Positions 8,204-16,469 of a stretch of 64,000 nucleotides of DNA are shown here, piece after piece. The notes beneath the pieces are model-generated. The model had not been told where the DNA came from and ran no database searches. It worked only from the letters and a program-made list of their open reading frames with translations. Made by a program: the position numbers and the translations under genes. Position 1 is the stretch's first letter. Each line of letters starts with the position of its first letter. Source of the stretch: Nonomuraea endophytica (GTDB lineage Bacteria > Actinomycetota > Actinomycetes > Streptosporangiales > Streptosporangiaceae); assembly GCF_014203235.1 (NCBI RefSeq), contig NZ_JACHIN010000017.1:1-64000 (forward strand), read 5' to 3'.

Positions 8204-8994
8204 AGGTGGTCGAGCGGCTCGGCTCCTCGCACGGATGGCGGCTGGAGCGGGGTTTTCTGGCTGACGGGCGCGAGGTCTTCGCCAAGTCCGGAGTTGTTTC
8301 CCCTTTGTTCACTTCCGAGGCGGCCGGACTGCGGTGGCTGGGCGAGGTGATGGACGTGCCCGAGGTCGTCGAGGCGGGCGCGGACCGGCTGGTGCTGTCG
8401 TGGGTGCCGACCGAGCCGCCCACTCCGGTCGCGGCCGAGCGTTTCGGGCGGAAGCTGGCGCGGATGCACCGCGCCGGGGCCGACGCTTTCGGCGCGCCGT
8501 GGCCGGGGTTCATCGCCGAGCTCCCGATGGACAACTCGCCCGCGCCCGACTGGCCCGCCTTCTACGCCTCGCGGCGCGTTCTTCCCTTTGTACGGCAGGC
8601 CGCCGCGTTGACCGCCGGGGATCGGGACCGGGTGGAGCAGGCCGCGGCTATTTTTCCGGAAATTTCCGGGCCTGAGGAGCCGCCGGCGCGGATCCACGGC
8701 GACCTGTGGAGCGGGAACGTGCTGTGGTCCGGCGGGACCGGGGTGCTCATCGACCCGGCGGCGCATGGTGGGCATCGGGAGAGCGATCTGGCCATGCTGG
8801 GGTTGTTCGGCGTGCCGTACCTGGACCGGATTCTTGGGGCTTATCAGGAGGAGCACCCGCTCGCGGACGGATGGCGCGAACGGGTACCCCTGCACCAGTT
8901 GCATCCGCTGCTGGTGCATGTCGTGCTTTTTGGCGAGAGCTACCGGGGGCAGCTCATGCGCGCGGTGGACCGGGTTCTGGGCCTCAGGCGTTGA
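8200..8994 (+). CDS. Fructosamine/ribulosamine 3-kinase family protein
   Basis: The 264-residue protein carries the family signatures HGDLWSGN (catalytic loop with the general-base Asp) and LIDPAAHGGHRESDLAML (metal-binding DPA and GGHRE). These enzymes phosphorylate the sugar part of glycated lysines so that the adduct falls off, repairing proteins. Bacterial members tend to prefer ribulosamines or erythrulosamines over fructosamines; the substrate here is not evident. The start GTG overlaps the phosphatase stop, giving a two-gene operon. The 3' end overlaps the convergent hisN-like gene by 11 bp. Confidence 0.88.
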   Translation: MKVVERLGSSHGWRLERGFLADGREVFAKSGVVSPLFTSEAAGLRWLGEVMDVPEVVEAGADRLVLSWVPTEPPTPVAAERFGRKLARMHRAGADAFGAPWPGFIAELPMDNSPAPDWPAFYASRRVLPFVRQAAALTAGDRDRVEQAAAIFPEISGPEEPPARIHGDLWSGNVLWSGGTGVLIDPAAHGGHRESDLAMLGLFGVPYLDRILGAYQEEHPLADGWRERVPLHQLHPLLVHVVLFGESYRGQLMRAVDRVLGLRR

Positions 8995-9802
8995 GGTGGT
9001 TCAGGACCGTGTCGTGGAGCGCGCCATTCGTGCACACGAGGCTGCCGCCTTCGAGGCTGGGCGCGCCGGCGACGTCGCTCCACCGCCCGCCGGCCTCCTC
9101 GACGATCACCGTGAGCGCCGCCATGTCCCACGGCGACAGCTCCGGCTCGGCCGACAGGTCGACGGCGCCCTCGGCGACCATCATGTGTGACCAGAAGTCG
9201 CCATACGCCCTGGTGCGCCAGCAGGCGCGGTTCAGGTCCAGGAAGTTGTTGAGCTTGCCCTGCTTCTCCCAGCCGCCGAAGCTGGAGTAGGAGAACGAGG
9301 CGTCGCCCAGATCGGTCACCGCCGACACCCGCATGCGGCTGGCCTTGGTGAGGCTCTTGCCGGTCCAGGCGCCGCCGTCCTTGGCCGCCCACCAGCGCCG
9401 GCCGAGCGCGGGCGCCGAGACGAGCCCGACGACCACCTCGCCGTGGTCCATGAGCGCGATGAGCGTGGCCCAGACGGGCACGCCGCGCACGTAGTTCTTG
9501 GTCCCGTCGATCGGGTCGATGATCCACGACCGGGCGCCCCAGCCGGTCCGCCCGAACTCCTCGCCCACCACGGCGTCGCGCGGACGCGCCCGCCGCAGCG
9601 TGCCGCGGATCGCCTCCTCGACCGCCCGGTCGGCGTCGCTGACCGGCGTGAGGTCCGGCTTGGTGTCGACCTTGAGATCGACCGCCTTGAACCGCCGCAG
9701 GGTCATGTCATCGGCGGCGTCCGCCATGACGTGCGCGAGGCGTAGATCGTCGTTGTAACCCGTCACGATGAGCCACGCTACCGTGCCGGGCACACGCCGC
9801 AT
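8984..9802 (-). CDS. hisN: Histidinol-phosphatase, inositol monophosphatase family
   Basis: The protein shows the metal-dependent phosphatase motifs in order: VGEEFG (metal Glu), WIIDPIDGTKNYVRG (DPIDGT metal site) and LSPWDMAALTVIVEEAGG. In actinobacteria the HisN-type histidinol-phosphatase belongs to this family and begins with a segment like YNDDLRLAHVMADAAD, which is present here; it dephosphorylates histidinol phosphate in histidine synthesis. The family-like N-terminus suggests a GTG at 9766 as true start. The ATG at 9802 has a purine-rich site but adds 12 unusual residues. General inositol-phosphatase activity is the alternative. No other his genes are nearby. Confidence 0.82.
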   Translation of the reverse strand: MRRVPGTVAWLIVTGYNDDLRLAHVMADAADDMTLRRFKAVDLKVDTKPDLTPVSDADRAVEEAIRGTLRRARPRDAVVGEEFGRTGWGARSWIIDPIDGTKNYVRGVPVWATLIALMDHGEVVVGLVSAPALGRRWWAAKDGGAWTGKSLTKASRMRVSAVTDLGDASFSYSSFGGWEKQGKLNNFLDLNRACWRTRAYGDFWSHMMVAEGAVDLSAEPELSPWDMAALTVIVEEAGGRWSDVAGAPSLEGGSLVCTNGALHDTVLNHLNA

Positions 9803-9896
9803 CAGAGGCCGATTCCCCCTTTCTTACTGACATTCCCCACCATTTGCCGCAACTCTGGACGTGGCTTTGGGTGTTACTGGTGAGTAGCATTGCGGC

Positions 9897-10340
9897 ATGT
9901 CTTTTGATGTGGGCGCTTTCATGCTCCAGACCGTGCCGTTCGCGAACACCCTCGGGGTCGTCTTCGACAAGGTGAGCGACGGGTACGCCCTGTGTCGCCT
10001 GCCGGACCGCGCCGACCTGCACAACCATGTGGCGGGACCGCATGCCGGAGCCCTGTTCACGCTGGCCGAGTCGGCGTCCGGGGCGGCCATGCTGTCGGCG
10101 CTGGGTGACCAGTTGTCGCGTGCGGTGCCGTTGGCCACCGGGGCGACCGTTCGCTATCGGAAGCTGGCCATGGGCGAGGTGACTGCCGAGGCGCGTCTTC
10201 AGGTCGAACGGGCCGAGGTGGTGGGGCGGTTGGACGCGGGGGAGCGGCCGGAGTTCGAGGTGGCGGTGGAGCTCAAGAACGCTGAGGGCGTCCTGGTCAG
10301 CGAGATGACCGTCTCCTGGACCCTCCGCCCCAACCGCTGA
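9897..10340 (+). CDS. Hotdog-fold thioesterase-like protein (DUF4442/PaaI type)
   Basis: The 147-residue protein has a single hotdog domain. The segment NHVAGPHAGALFTLAESASG matches the helix that carries the thioesterase active site in PaaI-like proteins, and the C-terminus (SEMTVSWTLRP) matches the closing strand. Such proteins hydrolyse acyl-CoA thioesters, but the substrate cannot be read from the sequence. It is a single gene divergent from hisN. A small perfect hairpin 29 nt after the stop (GGCTGTG-AGG-CACAGCC, 10369-10385) lacks a T run. Confidence 0.75.
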   Translation: MSFDVGAFMLQTVPFANTLGVVFDKVSDGYALCRLPDRADLHNHVAGPHAGALFTLAESASGAAMLSALGDQLSRAVPLATGATVRYRKLAMGEVTAEARLQVERAEVVGRLDAGERPEFEVAVELKNAEGVLVSEMTVSWTLRPNR

Positions 10341-10657
10341 CCCCTTGTGAGCCCCACTCGCCAGCCACGGCTGTGAGGCACAGCCCCGACACTCCTTGAG
10401 CCCCCACCCGCGACATTCCTTCGGCCCCACACGCTTCTAGGCCCATCCGGCACCCCCACTCCGTCGGCACCATTGACCCCTACTCGCCGACACGCGTTCA
10501 GATGGCACAACTGTCCTCGCCCCTTGAGCCCACGGACCCCGCTGCATGCAGCTGGTCGCTGGGCCCCGAGGCGCCAGCCAGGCGAGCTGACACCCGGGGC
10601 ACTATCCAGGCGACGGCGAACTGCGGGTGCTTGGACAGGCGTGGTTGGTCGGGGCGT
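10341..10657. other. Intergenic region without recognisable gene
   Basis: This stretch is rich in CCCAC/GCCCC words and holds no credible coding frame: the open frames lack ribosome sites and family-like sequence. The only structure seen is the GGCTGTG/CACAGCC hairpin at 10369-10385, a weak candidate terminator for the thioesterase. Confidence 0.5.
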
Positions 10658-11557
10658 TTACGGGAGGGTGAGGATGGCCTTGCCGCGGACTTCGCGCGAC
10701 AGCAGGGCGTTCGCCGCGACGGTGGCCTGGTCCCAGGGGCCGCGCCAGCCGATCTCGACCTCCAGCTCGCCCCGCTCCAGGAGCGTGAGGAGGTGGGCGA
10801 GGTCGGGGCCGAAGGGCGTGCTCACGTTGAAGTTCTCGATCCGGCCGCGTGCCGAGGCCGAGCCCGCGCGCTCGAAGTCGATCAGCGTCTGCTGTTTCGC
10901 GGCCCGGCCGATGGCCTGGACGACGCCGTCGTCCTCCAGCCGGTAGAACGCCTCGGCCAACTGCTGTCCGCCTACGGTGTCCAGCACGCCGTACACGCGG
11001 TCGGTCAGGTCTGTTGGGCCGCTGACGATCTCGGCGGCGCCCAGCGCGCGCAGGCCCTCCGCACGGGCCGGGCTGCTCGCCGACGCGATCACCCGCGCAC
11101 CCTCACGAGCGGCAAGTTGTACGGCGAAGCGCCCCACCCCACCCGAAGCCCCGGTAACCAGCACCCGCCGCCCAGCGATCGGCCCAAACCGCCGCACGGC
11201 CTGCAACGCCGTCACCCCCGCCACCGGCAACGCCGCAGCCACCCCCAAATCCACAGATTCGGGAACCACCGCGAGCTCAGCGGTGTCCACGGCCCGCAAC
11301 TCCGCCCAGGCCCCCGACCACCCAAAGCTCACTACCCGAGTGCCGACCGACGGCCCCGACCCATCAGCGGCCGCCTGCACAACCACACCCGCGGCATCCC
11401 ACCCCGGCACCCGCCTCGACTGAGGATCGTGATAGGCCACCTCCCCGAAGTTGAGCGACACCGCCGAAACCCGAACAAGCACCTGAGAAGCGGTGGGAAC
11501 AGGCTCGGAGACGGTGGCGATGGACAGTTCCGGATCGAAAATCAGTGCTTTCATCAT
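10658..11557 (-). CDS. Zinc-independent MDR oxidoreductase (quinone oxidoreductase-like)
   Basis: The ~299-residue protein is a medium-chain dehydrogenase/reductase. It has a GroES-like N-terminal domain (VLVRVSAVSLNFGEV, VPGWDAAGVVV) and a Rossmann domain with the NADPH motif VLVTGASGGVGRFAVQLA. The Cys/Glu ligands of zinc alcohol dehydrogenases are not evident, which points to the quinone-oxidoreductase/enoyl-reductase side of the family. Two adjacent ATGs (11557 and 11554) are the likely starts. It stands alone, so the substrate is unknown. Confidence 0.82.
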   Translation of the reverse strand: MMKALIFDPELSIATVSEPVPTASQVLVRVSAVSLNFGEVAYHDPQSRRVPGWDAAGVVVQAAADGSGPSVGTRVVSFGWSGAWAELRAVDTAELAVVPESVDLGVAAALPVAGVTALQAVRRFGPIAGRRVLVTGASGGVGRFAVQLAAREGARVIASASSPARAEGLRALGAAEIVSGPTDLTDRVYGVLDTVGGQQLAEAFYRLEDDGVVQAIGRAAKQQTLIDFERAGSASARGRIENFNVSTPFGPDLAHLLTLLERGELEVEIGWRGPWDQATVAANALLSREVRGKAILTLP

Positions 11558-11569
11558 GCCGAGAACCCT

Positions 11570-11790
11570 GCCACCCACCCCTCACGACCCACGCACACCC
11601 CACGCACGACCCGCCCAACCACCCACCCAGCCAACGACCCACCCACGTGCGACCCACCCACGCGCGCGACCCGTCCACCTACCCCGCCTGCACGACCCGC
11701 CCAACCGACCAACCAACCACCCACGTGCGACCCACCCACCCGCACGACCCGCCGCCCCGTCCAACCATCCACCCCACGCGCGATCGCCCT
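11570..11790. repeat. C-rich degenerate tandem repeat between MDR gene and rsgA
   Basis: The plus strand is built from imperfect reiterations of CGACCCACCCACGTG-like words (for example around 11630-11670 and 11710-11745) with almost no G. Long open frames on both strands here are by-products of this composition and encode only His/Pro/Arg/Thr-rich strings. The whole 11558-11946 gap has no credible gene. Confidence 0.7.
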
Positions 11791-11946
11791 AGCTCTAGCC
11801 CACAGGTGACCGCCCGAGCCCTGGCCCACACCTTGGGCGGCCCGTGCACCATGGGCCGACCGTGTCCACATCGTCGGCCGACTGACGCCCCCACGCCCTC
11901 GGCCGCCGCCCCATTGCCGCTCCGCCCTCGGTCCGGGATGGGGGAG

Positions 11947-13020
11947 TTACTCGGTGGACGGTTCGGGGTCGCGGGTGGCGAGGAGGCGGCGGAGGCTGTC
12001 GAGGCGGGCCGGGTCGGCGTGGCCGTCGGCGACCCAGGCGTCGAGCGCGCAGTCGGGGCCGCGGTGGGTGCAGCCCTTGGGGCAGTTGACGGTGCCCTCG
12101 ATCAGGTCAGGGAACCCGGCCAGTACGGTCTCCACCGAAATGTGGGCCAGGCCGAAGCTGCGTACGCCGGGCGTGTCGATGATCCAGCCGCCCTCGGGCA
12201 GTTCCAGTGCCACGGCGGAGGTGGAGGTGTGGCGGCCGCGGCCGGTCACCGCGTTCACATGGGAGACGGCCCGGTTGGCGTCCGGTACCAGAGCGTTGAC
12301 CAGGGTGGACTTGCCCACACCTGAATGGCCCACCAGCACGCTGATCCGGCCGGTCAGGTGATCGCGGAGTCCCTCCAGCGAGCCGCCCTTGTGGACGACG
12401 ACGTGGGGGACGCCCAGCGGTTCGTACAGGGAGAGCAACTCGTCCGGCGGCGCCAGGTCGGACTTGGTCAGGCACAGCAGCGTCTCGATGTCGGCGTCGA
12501 AGGCCGCCACCAGCATGCGATCGATCATGCGCGGCCGTGGTGGCGGCTCGGCCAGGGCGGTCACGATGACCAGCTGGTCGGCGTTGGCCACGACCGGGCG
12601 CTCGATGCCGTCGGTGTCATCGGTGTCGTCGGCGGAACGGCGCAGCATCGAGGTACGGGGTTCGACGCGGACGATACGGGCAAGGGTGTCGGGTTCGCCG
12701 GAGACATCACCGACGATCGCCACCCGGTCGCCCACGACGATGCCCTTGCGCCCGAGCTCGCGCGCCTTCATCGCCACCACCAGGCGGCGAACGGGCTTGG
12801 CCTTCTTACGGCTTCGACCCCCGGACGGGGTGGCTACCGCCTCTACCAGCGTCGTGTAGCGGCCCCGGTCGACGGCGACCACGAAGCCCTCGACCGCGTC
12901 CTCATGGGCAGGACGAATCCGGGTCCTCGGCCGCGAACCCTTGCCCGGCCTGACCCTGACGTCGTCCTCGTCGTATTCCCGCCGCTTCAGCGGTCTTCTC
13001 CCCCTAGCATCTCCCCCCAC
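11947..13020 (-). CDS. rsgA: Ribosome small subunit-dependent GTPase A
   Basis: The circularly permuted GTPase, ~347-357 residues, has an OB-fold N-terminus. The G motifs come in permuted order: G4-like LTKSDL, then G1 VGHSGVGKST, then G3 DTPGVRSFG. A C-terminal zinc site follows (CPKGCTHRGPDC). RsgA helps 30S subunit maturation. The gene overlaps aroA by 34 bp if GTG 13020 is used. The family-like N-terminus (KRREYDEDDVRVRP) begins right after a CTG at 12990 that has an AGGGGGAGAA site and overlaps the aroA stop as CTGA. This non-standard start deserves consideration. Confidence 0.93.
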   Translation of the reverse strand: MGGDARGRRPLKRREYDEDDVRVRPGKGSRPRTRIRPAHEDAVEGFVVAVDRGRYTTLVEAVATPSGGRSRKKAKPVRRLVVAMKARELGRKGIVVGDRVAIVGDVSGEPDTLARIVRVEPRTSMLRRSADDTDDTDGIERPVVANADQLVIVTALAEPPPRPRMIDRMLVAAFDADIETLLCLTKSDLAPPDELLSLYEPLGVPHVVVHKGGSLEGLRDHLTGRISVLVGHSGVGKSTLVNALVPDANRAVSHVNAVTGRGRHTSTSAVALELPEGGWIIDTPGVRSFGLAHISVETVLAGFPDLIEGTVNCPKGCTHRGPDCALDAWVADGHADPARLDSLRRLLATRDPEPSTE

Positions 13021-14444
13021 ATGCGGGTGAACTCCGGAAGGGTCTTACCCGTTGTCGCGATGTTCTCCACTTCGACGCCGGGCACCGCCAGCCCGATGAC
13101 CGCTCCGGCGGTGGCCATGCGGTGGTCGGCGTAGCTGTGGAAGACACCGCCGTGGAGGGCACGCGGGCGTACGATCAGGCCGTCGTCGGTCTCCTCCGCG
13201 TCGCCGCCCAGGCGGTTGATCTCGGTGACGAGCGCCTCGATGCGGTCGGTCTCGTGGCCCCGGATGTGGGCGATACCGCGCAGCCTGCTCGGCGTGGTGG
13301 CCAGGGCGGCCAGCGCGGCGATGGTGGGCGTCAGCTCGGACACGTCCCGCAGATCAGCGTCAATGCCCACGATCTCCCCGCCACCAGCCCCCGCGCTGGT
13401 CCCGGTGCCAGGCCCGATCCCCGCGCTGGTGTCTGTGCCGCCCCGGATGCTTGCGCCGGTGCCGATGTCTGCGCCAGTCCCGGTGCCGAGGTCAGTGTCT
13501 GTACCAGTGGGGGTGCCTGCCGCAGCGCCTGTGCGGGGGCTGGTGAGGGTGAGGTTGGCCGTGCCGTCGCCGGTTGGCGTCAGTTCGATGGTGGCGCCCA
13601 TCCGGGTGAGCAGGTCGCGCAGGACGTCGCCCGGCTGGGTGGTGTTCAGGGGCCATTCGGGGATGGTGACCGAGCCGCCCGCGACCATGGCGGCGGCCAG
13701 GAACGGTGCCGCGTTGGACAGGTCGGGCTCGACCGTCGTCTCCCGTGCGGCGATCGGGCCTGGGGCGACTCGCCACACGTCCGGTTCTGTGTCGTCGACG
13801 CTCACTCCCGCTGCCCTGAGCATCTGGACCGTCATGAGGATGTGGGGCTGTGAGGGGACCGGCGGGCCCGCGTGCCTGATCGTGACGCCCTTTTCGAAGC
13901 GGGCGGCCGCCAGCAGCAGTCCTGAGACGAACTGGGATGAACCCGACGCGTCTATCGTCACCTCGCCGCCGCTCAGCGGGCCTCGGATGGTGAACGGCAG
14001 CGCGTCGTTGTCGATCGTCGCCCCCAGGGCGCGCAGCGCGTCCAGGATCGGGCCCATCGGGCGCTTGCGGGCGTGGGCGTCGCCGTCGAAGCGCACCTCG
14101 CCGTCTGCCAGCGCAGCCATCGGGGGCACGAACCGCATCACCGTGCCGGCCAGGCCGACGTCGATGCTCGCGCCGCCGGTGATGGGGCCGGGGGTTACGC
14201 GCCAGTCGATGCCCGCGGGGGTTTCGGCTATCGCCTCGAAGCCCGCTCCCAGCGCGCGCAGGGCCGCCACCATGAGGTCTGCGTCGCGGCTGCGCAGTGC
14301 CTGGCGGACCACGCCTGGACCATCGGCCAGCGCGGCCAGCAGGAGCGCGCGGTTGGTCACCGACTTGGAACCGGGCAGGGCGACGATGGCCGTGACGGGA
14401 GCGGTCGCGACCGGGGCTGGCCAGTGCTGAGCGGGCATGGTCAA
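12987..14444 (-). CDS. aroA: 3-phosphoshikimate 1-carboxyvinyltransferase (EPSP synthase) with low-complexity insertion
   Basis: The 485-residue protein joins phosphoenolpyruvate to shikimate-3-phosphate in chorismate synthesis. Family motifs are LPGSKSVTNRALLLAA (N-terminus), ASGSSQFVSGLLLAAARF, DLSNAAPFLAAAMVAGG, and near the C-terminus YADHRMATAGAVIGLA. A ~54-residue Gly/Thr/Ala/Asp repeat (TGTDTDLGTGTGADIGTG type, encoded about 13378-13545) is inserted just before GIDADLRDVSELTPT. It accounts for most of the extra length over the usual ~430 residues. It keeps frame and all flanking motifs, so it probably forms a surface loop. The gene is upstream of and coupled to rsgA. Confidence 0.93.
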   Translation of the reverse strand: MTMPAQHWPAPVATAPVTAIVALPGSKSVTNRALLLAALADGPGVVRQALRSRDADLMVAALRALGAGFEAIAETPAGIDWRVTPGPITGGASIDVGLAGTVMRFVPPMAALADGEVRFDGDAHARKRPMGPILDALRALGATIDNDALPFTIRGPLSGGEVTIDASGSSQFVSGLLLAAARFEKGVTIRHAGPPVPSQPHILMTVQMLRAAGVSVDDTEPDVWRVAPGPIAARETTVEPDLSNAAPFLAAAMVAGGSVTIPEWPLNTTQPGDVLRDLLTRMGATIELTPTGDGTANLTLTSPRTGAAAGTPTGTDTDLGTGTGADIGTGASIRGGTDTSAGIGPGTGTSAGAGGGEIVGIDADLRDVSELTPTIAALAALATTPSRLRGIAHIRGHETDRIEALVTEINRLGGDAEETDDGLIVRPRALHGGVFHSYADHRMATAGAVIGLAVPGVEVENIATTGKTLPEFTRMWGEMLGGEDR

Positions 14445-14631
14445 AGACTACTGGCAGCCGGTACGGCAGGCCGCAGCCTGTGGATGGAGGCACGGACGCC
14501 GGGAGGGTCTGTGGACAACCCCGCCAGACAGCTTTGGTGCCCCCCGCCAGACAGCGCTGGTGCCCGGAGCCCCCCGGACCCAGGACACACGAACCTGAAC
14601 ACGCGTGCAGGGACACGGGACCCTCTGGGAC

Positions 14632-15155
14632 ACGTGGAGGTGGGGGCAGGGGCGGGTTGGTGTGGGGGTGCGGGGGAGGTGGGACAGCCAGGGCGCAGAG
14701 GCCGGGAGGAAGGCGAGACGGGAGGAAGGCGTCGCGGGAGGCGGGACTGCGGCAGGGGAGGAGGGATGGCGGAGGTGGGGAGGCAGGGCTGAGGAGGCAG
14801 GCAGGGGAGGTGGGGCATCCGCAGGCAGGGGGTGAGGCCGTGGGGGTGCGGTGGTGGGGATGCGGCGGTGGGGGTGGGGGGTCGGGAGACAAGGGGTGAG
14901 GAGGCAGGCAGCGGAGATAGGGAGGCGGGGCACCAGGAGGCGGAGATGAGGGGGCAGGGGGTGGGGAGGCGGGACAGCGACAGGGGAACCCCTAGGACGC
15001 GCGGAGGTGGCGGAGACAGGGGGCGGGTTGGTGTGGGAGCGGGGAGGTGGGACAGCAAGGGTGCGGAGATGGGGAGGCGGGCGAGGCCGGAGGAAGGCGT
15101 GGGGAATGGCGGGACAGCGGTAGGGGAGGAGGGATCGCGGAGGTGAGGAGGCAGG
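14632..15155. repeat. G-rich low-complexity tract with a ~157-bp direct duplication
   Basis: The 14445-15237 gap is strongly purine-rich on the plus strand (GGGGAGG-type words). Two imperfect copies can be aligned, 14632-14787 and 14997-15155, about 365 bp apart. Both contain GGCGGGTTGGTGTGGG, GAGGTGGGACAGC and GGGGAGGAGGGAT in the same order. Open frames on both strands here are compositional and I do not call genes. G-runs at this density could form G-quadruplexes on the plus strand. Confidence 0.75.
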
Positions 15156-15237
15156 CAGGGGAGGCGGGGGTGGGGGTTCTGGAAAAAGTGGGATGAGGGC
15201 GGCAGGTAGGTAAGGCTGGACGTGGCAGGGTGGGGTT

Positions 15238-15984
15238 ATGTGCGGTAGATATGCCTCGGCGCGGAAGAAGCACGAGCTGCTGGAGGAGTTCCAGGTCGAG
15301 CTCGACGCCGAGCCCGACAAGGAGCTGAGCCCCGACTACAACGTGGCCCCCACCAAGCAGGTCTACGCGGTCCTGAGCCGCGTGCCCGAGGAGGCCGAGC
15401 GCGCCGTCAGGCAGTTGCGGGTGGTCAAGTGGGGTCTGGTGCCCGTGTGGGCGAAGGACCCGTCCGTGGGTTCCCGGATGATCAACGCGCGGGCCGAGAC
15501 GCTGGCGGAGAAGCTGGCCTACAAGCAGGCGTTCGCCAAGCGGCGCTGCCTGATCCCGGCTGACGGGTACTTCGAGTGGATGCCGGTAGAGGGCGACAAA
15601 AAGAAGAAGCAGCCCTACTTCATCCATCCCGAGGACGGCGGGGTGCTGGCGATGGCCGGGCTGTACGAGTTCTGGAAGGACAAGACCCGCGCGGACGACG
15701 ACCCGCTGAAGTGGCTGGTCACCTGCACGGTCATCACGACGGACGCCGAGGACGACCTCGGTCATATCCATGACCGGATGCCGATGATGATCGAGCGGGA
15801 GCGGTGGGCGGAGTGGCTCGACCCCAAGCTCACCGACACCTCGACAGCCCAGGGGTTGTTGATCCCGGCGCAGTCGGGCCGGCTGGTTGCGTACCCGGTG
15901 TCCACAGATGTGAACAATGTCCGGAACAACGGGCCCGACCTCATCAAACCCCTGCCTGACCCGGAAGAAAGCGGACTTTTCTAG
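15238..15984 (+). CDS. SOS response-associated peptidase family protein (SRAP/YedK/HMCES)
   Basis: The 248-residue protein starts MCGRY, so Cys2 becomes the N-terminal nucleophile that bonds to abasic sites in single-stranded DNA. Other family landmarks are NVAPT, the central WGLVPVWA, NARAET, RCLIPADGYFEW and HDRMP (catalytic His). It shields abasic sites during replication. The short distance from the low-complexity tract leaves only a small upstream region. Confidence 0.93.
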   Translation: MCGRYASARKKHELLEEFQVELDAEPDKELSPDYNVAPTKQVYAVLSRVPEEAERAVRQLRVVKWGLVPVWAKDPSVGSRMINARAETLAEKLAYKQAFAKRRCLIPADGYFEWMPVEGDKKKKQPYFIHPEDGGVLAMAGLYEFWKDKTRADDDPLKWLVTCTVITTDAEDDLGHIHDRMPMMIERERWAEWLDPKLTDTSTAQGLLIPAQSGRLVAYPVSTDVNNVRNNGPDLIKPLPDPEESGLF

Positions 15985-16136
15985 AAGGTGTAAGAACCGC
16001 GCCAAGTGGGCATCCGGTGGAAAAGCGATGCGACCGTTCACTCGGTGTCACCGCCGATTTCACCCCCTATTTGCGCAGGGCGGGACCACCGGGGAGTCTC
16101 GCCAGGCTCCCCTCACCTGCCCGGAGGTGCGGATTC

Positions 16137-16469
16137 GTGGACCACACGACCGCTCGTGAACGCCTGGACAGCATGCTCGCCGAGCTCGACCGCTCCATCA
16201 GGGTTCTGACCGGCGAGCCCGTCGCCGTGCGTGAGCGTTCGGCGGCCGACGCCGGGTCCGACCTCACCGAGGCCGATCGCGCCCAGGCCATGCTCGACGT
16301 GGCCGTCGCGCAGCGCCGCGCCGTCGTGAACGCGCTCAGGCGCATCGACGACGGCGTCTACGGCGAATGCGTCGACTGCGGCAAACCGGTCCCGGAGGGC
16401 CGCCTGGAGGCCCGCCCAGAGGCCGCCCGCTGCGTGCAGTGCCAGTCGAAGCAGGAGCGGCGCCGCTAG
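16137..16469 (+). CDS. DksA/TraR-type zinc-finger protein
   Basis: The ~110-residue protein has a helical N-terminal half and a C-terminal four-Cys zinc finger CVDCGKPVPEGRLEARP...CVQC. The GTG at 16137 is preferred: CGGAGG lies ~10 nt upstream and the family-like sequence VDHTTARERLDSMLAELD starts there. A longer in-frame extension from 16017 is unrelated to the family. Members bind RNA polymerase or act in stress regulation; the role here is not known. Its 3' end overlaps the convergent methyltransferase by 4 bp. Confidence 0.85.
   Translation: MDHTTARERLDSMLAELDRSIRVLTGEPVAVRERSAADAGSDLTEADRAQAMLDVAVAQRRAVVNALRRIDDGVYGECVDCGKPVPEGRLEARPEAARCVQCQSKQERRR

Noticed and set aside
11545..11894. 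His/Thr/Pro-rich frames upstream of rsgA
   Set aside because: Compositional; all read through a degenerate CGACCCACCCA repeat.
14448..15320. Long Pro/Ser/His-rich minus-strand frames between aroA and the SRAP gene
   Set aside because: These are products of the G-rich skew. They overlap the start of the SRAP gene and have no family-like segments.
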